Below, in pieces: positions 7,287 through 13,712 of a DNA stretch of 17,122 bases. The translations under genes and the position numbers were made by a program. The stretch comes from Sulfuricystis sp964478415 (GTDB lineage Bacteria; Pseudomonadota; Gammaproteobacteria; Burkholderiales; Rhodocyclaceae): assembly GCA_964478415.1 (NCBI GenBank), contig CAYZII010000047.1, positions 1 to 17,122 of the forward strand, written 5' to 3'. The notes beneath the pieces were generated by a model. The model was not told the origin of the DNA. It saw only the letters and a list, made by a program, of their open reading frames with translations, and made no database searches. The stretch's first letter is position 1. Each line of letters opens with the position of its first letter.

Positions 7287-7645
7287 ACGCTCTGAAGGGA
7301 ATCCCCGTCCTCTGGCAGACCGTGCTGCTGCTTTCCGCCTCGAACGTCTTCATGACCTTCGCCTGGTACGCGCACCTGAAGAATCTCAACGACCGGCCAT
7401 GGTGGATCGCGGCGCTGGCCTCCTGGGGCATTGCGATGTTCGAATACCTGCTGCAGGTGCCTGCCAACCGCATCGGTCATCACGAGCTCACGCTGCCACA
7501 GCTCAAGATTCTGCAGGAAGTCATCGCGCTGACGGTCTTCGTGCCCTTCGTCGTGTACTACATGCGCCAGCCGCTCAAACTCGACTATCTGTGGGCGGCT
7601 TTGTGTATCCTTGGCGCCGTCTATTTCATCTTCCGCAATCCCTGA
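7283..7645 (+). CDS. DUF486 / DMT-like small membrane protein
   Basis: This 120-residue protein has four predicted membrane helices (about 10-28, 40-58, 75-92 and 100-117). It matches the DUF486 family, a short relative of drug/metabolite transporters, in SNVFMTFAWYAHLK, SWGIAMFEYLLQVPANRIG, QLKILQEVIALTVF and LWAALCILGAVYFIF. Proteins of this size in the DMT superfamily usually dimerise to form a transporter. No substrate is known for the family. It lies between folK (ATGA overlap) and panB (its TGA directly abuts the panB ATG), so it is translated with both. That would fit a role with a pterin or pantothenate precursor, but this is only inference from context. Confidence 0.88.
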   Translation: MNALKGIPVLWQTVLLLSASNVFMTFAWYAHLKNLNDRPWWIAALASWGIAMFEYLLQVPANRIGHHELTLPQLKILQEVIALTVFVPFVVYYMRQPLKLDYLWAALCILGAVYFIFRNP

Positions 7646-8461
7646 ATGACTTACCTTGCTGCGAACAAACCAGTCACCCTCCCGGGTCTTGCCCGGATGA
7701 AACAGGCCGGCGAGAAGATTGCAATGCTGACCTGTTACGACGCCAGCTTCGCCGCGCTCGAAGACCGTTGCGGCGTCGACGCGATCCTCGTCGGCGATTC
7801 GCTCGGCAATGTGATCCAGGGCAAGACCTCGACGCTGCCGGTGACGATGGAGCACATGGTCTATCACACCGAATGCGTCGGTCACATGGTGCAACGCGCG
7901 ATGGTCATCGCAGACATGCCGTTCGGTGCCTACCACGAATCGAAGGAGCAGGCGATCCGCAATGCCGGCCGGCTGCTCGCCGCGGGTGCCGAGATGGTCA
8001 AGCTCGAAGGCGGCGCGGTGATGGCGGAAACCGTGCATTTCCTTGTCGAACGCGGCGTGCCGGTATGCGCCCACATCGGCCTCACCCCGCAATCGGTGCA
8101 TGCGCTGGGCGGTTACCATGTGCAGGGGCGCGACGAGGCCACCGCGGCACGCTTGATTAACGATGCGATCGCGCTCGAACAGGCCGGCGCTGCACTGCTG
8201 GTGTTGGAAATGGTGCCCTCCAGGCTCGCTGCAGAGATCACAGGCAGGCTCAAAGTCTGCGCGACGATCGGCATCGGCGCCGGCCCCGACTGCGACGGTC
8301 AGGTGTTGGTGCTCTACGACATGCTTGGCCTCTACCCGGGCAAAAAAGGGCGCTTCGTGAAAGACTTCATGGCCGAGGCGCAGAGTATCGAAGGCGCGGT
8401 CAAGGCGTATGTCGCGGCGGTGAAAGAGGGACGCTATCCCGGCCCGGAACACTGTTACTGA
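7646..8461 (+). CDS. panB: 3-methyl-2-oxobutanoate hydroxymethyltransferase PanB
   Basis: PanB transfers a hydroxymethyl group from 5,10-methylene-tetrahydrofolate to alpha-ketoisovalerate, giving ketopantoate for pantothenate and CoA. The 271-residue product (E. coli 264) shows MLTCYDASFA, VGDSLGNVIQG with metal-binding D51, DMPFGAY with D90, KLEGG with E122, HIGLTPQS, GGYHVQG, LEMVP with the likely catalytic base E189, and IGIGAGPDCDGQVLV. The ATG directly follows the DUF486 stop (TGAATG) with no Shine-Dalgarno, so initiation probably depends on termination of the upstream gene. A 396-codon minus-strand frame covering it is a shadow. PanC follows 7 bp later; no panD is in the window. Confidence 0.98.
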   Translation: MTYLAANKPVTLPGLARMKQAGEKIAMLTCYDASFAALEDRCGVDAILVGDSLGNVIQGKTSTLPVTMEHMVYHTECVGHMVQRAMVIADMPFGAYHESKEQAIRNAGRLLAAGAEMVKLEGGAVMAETVHFLVERGVPVCAHIGLTPQSVHALGGYHVQGRDEATAARLINDAIALEQAGAALLVLEMVPSRLAAEITGRLKVCATIGIGAGPDCDGQVLVLYDMLGLYPGKKGRFVKDFMAEAQSIEGAVKAYVAAVKEGRYPGPEHCY

Positions 8462-8468
8462 AGCACCG

Positions 8469-9302
8469 ATGCAGATTCATCACACCATCGCGTCCGTGCG
8501 TGCCGCGCTGCAAGGCGCCGGCCGCATCGTGTTCGTCCCGACAATGGGCAACTTGCACGAGGGACACATCACGCTGATGCGGCAGGCACGCGCCCACGGC
8601 GATTGCGTGGTCGCCTCGATCTTCGTCAACCGCCTGCAGTTCCGCCCGGGCGAGGATTTCGACAAATACCCCCGCACCCTGGCGGCCGACTGCGAAAAAC
8701 TCATCGCCGCCGGTGTCGACCATCTCTTCGCACCCGCCGAGGAGGAACTCTATCCGACGCCACAACGCTATCTCGTCGAACCGCCGCCAGAACATGCCAA
8801 CATCCTCGAGGGCGAGTTCCGACCGGGGCACTTCCGGGGTGTAGCCACTGTCGTGATGAAGTTGTTCGCGATCGTCCAGCCGCAGGCGGCACTGTTCGGC
8901 AAGAAGGACTATCAGCAGTATCTCGTGCTTTCTTCGATGGTGCGCGAATTCGCACTGCCGATCGAGATCATCCCCGGCGAGACTGTGCGCGCCCCGGACG
9001 GGCTGGCGCTCTCCTCACGCAACGGCTATCTCTCGCCAGAGGAACGCGCCGAAGCACCGCGACTCTATCGCTGTCTGAACAAGGTGGCAGAGGCGGTACG
9101 TGCCGGCGCGCGCGACTATCAACATCTCGAAAACGAGGCCATCGCAGAATTGCGCAACCACGGCTGGCAACCGGATTACGTTGCCGTGCGCCAGAGAACT
9201 GATCTACAATTTCCGCCCATCGATGGCCCGACCCCACCGCTGGTGGTCCTGGCCGCGGCCCGCCTGGGCACGACACGCCTGATCGACAATCTCGAAATCT
9301 GA
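8469..9302 (+). CDS. panC: Pantothenate synthetase PanC
   Basis: PanC condenses pantoate and beta-alanine with ATP through a pantoyl-adenylate, completing pantothenate synthesis. The 277-residue product (E. coli 283) has PTMGNLHEGH with the HIGH-type motif H30-H33, SIFVNRLQF, the segment EGEFRPGHFRGVATVV, FGKKDYQQ and the KMSKS-like loop LSSRNGYLSPEER. It begins 7 nt after panB. The beta-alanine donor enzyme PanD is not nearby. No active-site change is evident. Confidence 0.97.
   Translation: MQIHHTIASVRAALQGAGRIVFVPTMGNLHEGHITLMRQARAHGDCVVASIFVNRLQFRPGEDFDKYPRTLAADCEKLIAAGVDHLFAPAEEELYPTPQRYLVEPPPEHANILEGEFRPGHFRGVATVVMKLFAIVQPQAALFGKKDYQQYLVLSSMVREFALPIEIIPGETVRAPDGLALSSRNGYLSPEERAEAPRLYRCLNKVAEAVRAGARDYQHLENEAIAELRNHGWQPDYVAVRQRTDLQFPPIDGPTPPLVVLAAARLGTTRLIDNLEI
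9181..9210 (+). promoter_or_regulatory. Candidate sigma-70 promoter for trxA inside the panC 3' end
   Basis: TTGCCG at 9181-9186 (4 of 6 to TTGACA) is followed after 18 bp by TACAAT at 9205-9210 (5 of 6 to TATAAT), about 127 bp before the trxA start. It is plausible because trxA-rho is normally transcribed apart from pan genes. It lies in coding sequence and is not proven. Confidence 0.35.
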
Positions 9303-9336
9303 TCTCCCGCTTTTTTCCCACCCTCGAGGCAAAGCC

Positions 9337-9663
9337 ATGAGCGAGCACATCCATTACGTCACCGACGCGAGCTTCAAGAGCGACGTGCTGGAATCCCCGA
9401 TTCCCGTCTTGGTCGATTTCTGGGCCGAATGGTGCGGTCCGTGCAAGATGATCGCGCCGATTCTCGACGAGGTCGCCAAGGAATACAGCAGCCGGCTCAA
9501 AGTCGCCAAGCTGAACATCGACGAGAACCCGAAGACACCGGGCGAATATGGCATCCGTGGCATTCCGACCCTGATCCTCTACAAGAACGGCAACGTCGAG
9601 GCCACGAAAGTCGGCGCACTGTCGAAATCTCAGCTCACCGCCTTCATTGACAGCAACCTGTAA
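9337..9663 (+). CDS. trxA: Thioredoxin TrxA
   Basis: This 108-residue cytosolic thioredoxin reduces protein disulfides and is recycled by thioredoxin reductase. It has the redox site WCGPC (C33, C36), buried acid D27 in VLVDFWAEW, and cis-proline P77 in RGIPTLILYKNG. It is near-identical in plan and length to E. coli Trx1. The start is supported by GAGG 8 nt before the ATG. It is separated from panC by 34 bp and from rho by 171 bp; trxA upstream of rho is an old proteobacterial gene order, also seen in E. coli. Confidence 0.97.
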   Translation: MSEHIHYVTDASFKSDVLESPIPVLVDFWAEWCGPCKMIAPILDEVAKEYSSRLKVAKLNIDENPKTPGEYGIRGIPTLILYKNGNVEATKVGALSKSQLTAFIDSNL

Positions 9664-9834
9664 TCACGTTAGATTTTTCACGCAGACGCCCGGCAGCTTC
9701 CCAAACCGAACCCTCGTTTCGGGAGTTCCGGGCCACAGGCTTCCTCCTCCGCCTGTGCCGTCCCGATTCCCATTCCTTCCCGTTTCATCCGCAGCCGCAG
9801 GCCCGTTACGGTCTGTATCCCACACAGCACGATC
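9664..9834 (+). promoter_or_regulatory. C-rich, G-poor rho leader with a hairpin (candidate autoregulatory rut region)
   Basis: The 171 bp between trxA and rho are strongly pyrimidine-rich, for example CCCGATTCCCATTCCTTCCC near 9762-9781. C-rich, unstructured RNA is what Rho loads on, and rho leaders in proteobacteria are known sites of Rho autoregulation. A perfect 7-bp stem, CACAGGC (9734-9740) with GCCTGTG (9751-9757), encloses the loop TTCCTCCTCC. No T-run follows, so it is not an intrinsic terminator. No Shine-Dalgarno precedes the rho ATG, and there is no ATG-initiated leader peptide like E. coli rhoL in the gap. Confidence 0.5.
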
Positions 9835-11097
9835 ATGCACCTTTCCGAACTCAAGTCTTACCATGTCAGCCAACTGATCGAAATGGCCACTGCCCTCGGT
9901 ATCGAGGGCGCCAACCGTCTGCGCAAGCAGGAGCTGATCTTCGCGATCCTCAAGGAGCACGCGAAGAAGGGCGAGGTGATCTACGGCGACGGTTGTCTCG
10001 AAGTGATGAGTGACGGCTACGGCTTTCTGCGTTCCGCCGACACCTCCTACCTGGCCAACCCGGACGACGTTTATGTCTCGCCCTCACAGATCCGCCGTTT
10101 CAACCTGCGCACCGGAGATACGATCGAAGGCGAGATCCGCACCCCGAAAGACGGTGAGCGCTATTTCGCGCTGGTCAAGCTCGACAAGGTCAATGGCGAG
10201 TCGCCGGAAATCTGCAAGCACAAGATCCTTTTCGAGAACCTCACGCCACTGCATCCGACCGAGCATCTGCGACTGGAGCGCGACATCAGGGCCGACGAGA
10301 ACATCACCAGCCGCGTGATCGACATCATCGCGCCGATCGGCAAAGGCCAGCGCGGCCTGCTCGTCGCGCCGCCCAAGTCCGGCAAAACCGTGATGCTGCA
10401 GCACATCGCCCATGCGATCGCCGCCAATCACCCGGAAGCCGTGCTGATCGTGATGCTGATCGACGAACGTCCAGAAGAAGTCACCGAGATGCAGCGCACG
10501 GTACGCGGCGAAGTGGTGGCCTCGACTTTCGACGAGCCGGCCACGCGCCACGTCCAGGTCGCCGAGATGGTGATCGAAAAAGCCAAACGGCTCACCGAGC
10601 ACAAGAAGGATGTCGTCATCCTGCTCGACTCGATCACACGCCTGGCGCGCGCCTACAACACGGTGCAACCCGCCTCCGGAAAGGTGCTCACCGGCGGTGT
10701 GGACGCCAACGCGCTGCAAAAGCCGAAACGTTTCTTCGGCGCCGCGCGCAACATTGAGGAAGGCGGCAGTCTCACGATCATCGCCACCGCTTTGATCGAC
10801 ACCGGCAGCCGCATGGATGAAGTCATCTACGAGGAATTCAAGGGCACCGGCAACTCCGAGATCCATCTCGACCGCCGCATGGCGGAAAAGCGTGTCTATC
10901 CGGCGATCAACGTCAACCGTTCCGGTACACGCCGCGAGGAGCTGCTGCTCAAGCCCGATGTGCTGCAGAAGGTCTGGGTATTGAGAAAGCTGATGTATGG
11001 CCTCGACGATCTCGAGGCCACCGAATTCCTGCTCGACAAGGTCAAAGCCACCAAGAACAATAGCGAATTCTTCGAGGCGATGCGGCGCGGCGGTTGA
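9835..11097 (+). CDS. rho: Transcription termination factor Rho
   Basis: Rho is the hexameric RNA helicase that terminates transcription at C-rich rut sites. The 420-residue product (E. coli 419) is collinear with the family. It has an N-terminal helical domain (1-47) and an OB-fold RNA-binding domain with RNP1-like DGYGFLR (60-66) and YVSPSQIRRFNLRTGD. The P-loop is APPKSGKT (178-185), followed by MLIDERPEEVTEM (catalytic Glu and Walker B surroundings), LLDSITRLARAYN, the secondary-site TGGVDANALQKPKR, and DTGSRMDEVIYEEFKGTGN. There are no extra insertions such as those of Actinobacteria. The upstream region suggests autoregulation. The final bases overlap the -35 hexamer of the rpmE promoter. 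Confidence 0.98.
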   Translation: MHLSELKSYHVSQLIEMATALGIEGANRLRKQELIFAILKEHAKKGEVIYGDGCLEVMSDGYGFLRSADTSYLANPDDVYVSPSQIRRFNLRTGDTIEGEIRTPKDGERYFALVKLDKVNGESPEICKHKILFENLTPLHPTEHLRLERDIRADENITSRVIDIIAPIGKGQRGLLVAPPKSGKTVMLQHIAHAIAANHPEAVLIVMLIDERPEEVTEMQRTVRGEVVASTFDEPATRHVQVAEMVIEKAKRLTEHKKDVVILLDSITRLARAYNTVQPASGKVLTGGVDANALQKPKRFFGAARNIEEGGSLTIIATALIDTGSRMDEVIYEEFKGTGNSEIHLDRRMAEKRVYPAINVNRSGTRREELLLKPDVLQKVWVLRKLMYGLDDLEATEFLLDKVKATKNNSEFFEAMRRGG

Positions 11098-11122
11098 TTT
11101 GGCGGCGCGATTTCAGGATAAT
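11094..11122 (+). promoter_or_regulatory. Sigma-70-type promoter for rpmE
   Basis: TTGATT at 11094-11099 and GATAAT at 11117-11122 (5 of 6 to TATAAT) are separated by exactly 17 bp. The -35 overlaps the rho stop codon. Transcription would begin near 11129, leaving a leader of about 50 nt before rpmE that includes the short hairpin CCACG (11133-11137) / CGTGG (11143-11147). This is the best promoter-like sequence in the window. Confidence 0.6.
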
Positions 11123-11177
11123 GCGCGGTTTTCCACGATCACCGTGGCCCTTCCGGACAAGCAAAAGGATCAGTGAC

Positions 11178-11393
11178 ATGAAAGAAGGCATCCACCCGAA
11201 ATATACCGAGATCGAGGTGACATGCAGCTGCGGCAACACCTTCAAGACGCGCTCGACCGTCGGCCGCCCGCTGCATATCGAAGTCTGCTCGGCTTGCCAT
11301 CCGTTCTACACCGGCAAGCAGAAGATCGTCGATACCGCCGGTCGCGTCGAACGTTTCAAACAGAAATACAAGCGCGCCGGCGCGGCGGCTTAA
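11178..11393 (+). CDS. rpmE: 50S ribosomal protein L31, zinc-binding (C+) form
   Basis: L31 is a small protein bridging the large and small ribosomal subunits. The 71-residue product has all four zinc ligands: C16 and C18 in CSC, C37 and C40 in CSAC. This makes it the zinc-containing form rather than the zinc-free paralogue induced under zinc starvation. The C-terminal FYTGKQKIVDTAGRVERFKQKY is the family signature. ATG at 11178 is preferred over an upstream start at 11094 because AAAGGA lies 8 nt before it and the protein then starts with the conserved MKEGIHPKY. Its placement after rho is common in proteobacteria, but it has its own promoter here. Confidence 0.97.
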   Translation: MKEGIHPKYTEIEVTCSCGNTFKTRSTVGRPLHIEVCSACHPFYTGKQKIVDTAGRVERFKQKYKRAGAAA

Positions 11394-11413
11394 GGTCTAC
11401 GAACCGCGGTATC

Positions 11414-11439
11414 CCGGGGGCAAACATCCCTGCTCCCGG
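11414..11439 (+). terminator. Strong stem-loop downstream of rpmE (possible terminator)
   Basis: CCGGGGGCA (11414-11422) pairs with TGCTCCCGG (11431-11439) over 9 bp with one G-U wobble and an 8-nt loop, starting 20 bp after the rpmE stop. No T-run follows, so it is not a classical intrinsic terminator. It may end transcription with Rho or protect the rpmE mRNA 3' end. Confidence 0.45.
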
Positions 11440-11486
11440 CGTGAAGAATGCACCCTCCGCGCAGGGCTGGGCCTACGCCGCCGGCA

Positions 11487-11514
11487 TTGACAGCCCTCTG
11501 CGAAGCAGGATGAT
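11487..11514 (+). promoter_or_regulatory. Candidate promoter for the glycosyltransferase gene
   Basis: A perfect -35 hexamer TTGACA (11487-11492) is followed after 16 bp by GATGAT (11509-11514, 4 of 6 to TATAAT). Transcription would begin only about 10-15 nt before the ATG at 11533, leaving little leader. This fits the lack of a clear Shine-Dalgarno there. Confidence 0.35.
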
Positions 11515-11532
11515 CACGAGACTTCCGCCGCG

Positions 11533-13110
11533 ATGAATTTTGTCGTGCCCGCCCATCCGCCCTCGCCACGGCTGCCGCTCATGGTGGTGGTGGTGCTGGT
11601 CGCGATCTATCTGTTGACGGGCATCCAGCACGATCCCTGGAAACATGAGGATGCCATCCACATCGGCATCGCCTGGGGCTTCCTGAACCAGGGCAATTGG
11701 CTGACGCCTGCGATCGCCGGCGTGCCATGGCCGCATACGGCCCCGCTCTACCACTGGGTGGCAGCGCTGAGCGGCAAGCTTTTTGGAAGCCTGCTCGGCT
11801 TCCACATCGCCGCACGACTGGCCACCGCGCTGTTCGGCGCCCTGTTTCTGATCGCGCTGGCCCGGGCAGCGAAACATTGCCACCATGACAACGCCGACCG
11901 TATTGCGGTGCTGCTGGCACTGGGCACACTGGGCCTCTTGCTGCCGCTGCACGAAACCCAGCCCGCCATCGCCGGCTTGGCGTTTGCGGCGCTGGCCTGG
12001 TGGGGCGCTGCCCTGACCCTGAAAGGCCAGCGCCGCGGTGCGGTGCTGATCGGCGTTGGCCTGGGTCTGAGTTTCCCCGCCCACGGCCTGGCGGGGGTGC
12101 TGATGGCAATTGCCGCGCTGCCAGCGCCGCTTTTGCGTCGTGACTGGCGGGGGCTTATCCTCGCGCTGCTGATCGCAATACCCCTCGCACTCGTCTGGCC
12201 CTGGGCGCTCCAGCAGACTGCACCGGAATTCTGGACGCAATGGTGGCGCAACGAACTCGCTGAGGCAACGATTGGCCGGCGCTGGCCGCAGGCAGAGCAT
12301 CTCGAATTCCTCGGCTGGGTCACCTGGCCACTCTGGCCGATCGCATTGTGGAGTCTGTGGGCCGATCGCCGCACCCCCGGCAAGCATGCGCTACCCTTGC
12401 TCGGCGTCCTGATCGCCCTGCTCTGGTTTTTGTCTGGCCCGCCGCGCAGCCTCGCCCTGTTGCCGCTCCTCCCCCCTCTCCTCCTGATCGCAGCCTCCGG
12501 CGCCGACCGGCTGCGCCGCGGCGCGGCGAACGCCTTCGACTGGTTCGGCTGGATCACTTTCACTTTCTTCACAGTGCTGATCTGGCTTGGCGCCAGCGCC
12601 CAGGCGCTTGGCTGGCCGGCCAGGATGGCGCGTCAGTTCGCCCGTCTCGCCCCCGGCCATCAGCCTGATTACAGCTTCACTGCCTTGGCGTTCGCCGGCG
12701 GATTGACCCTCCTCTGGTTGTTTTCGTGGGGTTTGCGCCGCGCCAGTTGGCGCCCGACCTTGCGCTGGGCAGCGGGCCTGACGCTGATGTGGGCCCTGAT
12801 CGCCAGCCTGTGGCTGTCATGGATCGACCATTACAAGTCCTACCGGCCGGTCGTGCTCGCGCTGCGGGCGGCACTGCCCAAAGACAGCGATTGCCTGGAA
12901 CAAAGTGGGCTTGGTGATGCCCAGCTTGCACTGCTCGATTACTATGCCGGCATCCGTACCCGACCGTCGTCCGCCGTGCCGGATTGCCACTGGCGGCTGG
13001 TCATCGCAGCGCGCGACCGCCTTGCGAGCGCCAGCTGGGTAACGGTTTGGCAGGGGCACCGCGCCGGCGACCGCAAGGAACGCTGGTATCTCGAGCGGCG
13101 GTCCGACTAG
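11533..13110 (+). CDS. GT-C fold membrane glycosyltransferase (ArnT/PMT-like)
   Basis: This 525-residue, highly hydrophobic protein has roughly ten to twelve membrane helices, the first at about 15-31, and a soluble C-terminal tail of about 80 residues. The first periplasmic loop reads HEDAIHIGIAWGFLNQGNW, then LTPAIAGVPWPHTAPLYHW. This resembles ArnT and related polyprenyl-phosphate glycosyltransferases (acidic pair, GDWLxP, PPLxYW), with E39 and D40 in place of the usual D-E-x-R order. It probably transfers a sugar from a lipid-phosphate carrier in the inner membrane, but donor and acceptor (lipid A, protein, polymer) cannot be told. No other envelope-sugar gene is nearby. The C-terminal region has two Cys (CLEQSG, DCHWRL) that could form a periplasmic disulfide. 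The start lacks a good Shine-Dalgarno. The stop interlocks with that of orn. Confidence 0.8.
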   Translation: MNFVVPAHPPSPRLPLMVVVVLVAIYLLTGIQHDPWKHEDAIHIGIAWGFLNQGNWLTPAIAGVPWPHTAPLYHWVAALSGKLFGSLLGFHIAARLATALFGALFLIALARAAKHCHHDNADRIAVLLALGTLGLLLPLHETQPAIAGLAFAALAWWGAALTLKGQRRGAVLIGVGLGLSFPAHGLAGVLMAIAALPAPLLRRDWRGLILALLIAIPLALVWPWALQQTAPEFWTQWWRNELAEATIGRRWPQAEHLEFLGWVTWPLWPIALWSLWADRRTPGKHALPLLGVLIALLWFLSGPPRSLALLPLLPPLLLIAASGADRLRRGAANAFDWFGWITFTFFTVLIWLGASAQALGWPARMARQFARLAPGHQPDYSFTALAFAGGLTLLWLFSWGLRRASWRPTLRWAAGLTLMWALIASLWLSWIDHYKSYRPVVLALRAALPKDSDCLEQSGLGDAQLALLDYYAGIRTRPSSAVPDCHWRLVIAARDRLASASWVTVWQGHRAGDRKERWYLERRSD

Positions 13111-13652
13111 ATTTTCAGGAAGTGGGTTCGGTAGTACTTGAGCTCCTCGATCGACTCGTAGATGTCGGCGAGTGCCTCGTGTTTGCCGCCTTTCTTGACG
13201 CCTTTGGCTATCTCCGGCGCCCAGCGGCGACACAGCTCCTTCAGGGTCGAGACATCGAGGTTGCGATAGTGGAAATACGCTTCGAGCTTCGGCATGTGGC
13301 GCGCCATGAAGCGCCGGTCCTGGCAGATCGAATTGCCGCAGATCGGCGATTTGCCTGCCGGGACATGGCGTTTCAGGAAGTCGAGCGCCTGGGCCTCGAC
13401 GTCGGTCTCCGTCAGCAGCGAGGAGCGCACCCGCTCGATCAAGCCCGACTTGGCATGCGTTTTTTTGTTCCAGTCGTCCATCGCATCGAGCACCGCATCG
13501 TCCTGATGCACTGCCCAGACGGCGCTTTCAGCGATCACCTCAAGCTGGGCATTGGTGATCACCATCGCCAGTTCGAGGATGCGGTCGCGCTCGGGATCGA
13601 GACCGGTCATTTCCATGTCGAGCCAGACGAGGGCGTTTTGGTCTTGTGCCAT
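13107..13652 (-). CDS. orn: Oligoribonuclease Orn
   Basis: Orn degrades the shortest RNA oligonucleotides, including pGpG from c-di-GMP breakdown, and is usually essential. The product from ATG at 13652 has 181 residues, the same as E. coli, and the DEDDh catalytic residues fall at the same numbers: D12 and E14 (WLDMEMTGL), D112 (SICQDRRF), H158 and D163 (GGKHEALADI). An upstream in-frame start at 13865 would add 71 low-complexity residues inside the divergent protease gene and is rejected. Its TAG stop shares CTAG with the stop of the convergent glycosyltransferase gene. Because the window also encodes a YcgR-like receptor, two c-di-GMP-related functions are present, though not adjacent. Confidence 0.98.
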   Translation of the reverse strand: MAQDQNALVWLDMEMTGLDPERDRILELAMVITNAQLEVIAESAVWAVHQDDAVLDAMDDWNKKTHAKSGLIERVRSSLLTETDVEAQALDFLKRHVPAGKSPICGNSICQDRRFMARHMPKLEAYFHYRNLDVSTLKELCRRWAPEIAKGVKKGGKHEALADIYESIEELKYYRTHFLKI

Positions 13653-13712
13653 ACTGCGGTTCCGAAATTGCAAACCCTTGCATTCTTGCACACCTGACCC
13701 ATTTTCCAGCGC
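13653..13712. promoter_or_regulatory. orn / M48 protease divergent promoter region
   Basis: This 60-bp gap must drive both genes. It contains TTGCA three times as direct repeats starting at 13668, 13678 and 13686, and each reads TGCAA on the orn strand. No convincing -35/-10 pair was found for either direction. Confidence 0.35.

Noticed and set aside
7262..8452. 396-codon minus-strand frame opposite the DUF486 gene and panB
   Set aside because: It spans two confirmed genes with tight junctions, and its protein is low-complexity with no recognised domain.
9734..9757. Intrinsic terminator after trxA
   Set aside because: The stem is perfect but the loop is 10 nt and no T-run follows; a rho-leader hairpin is a better description.
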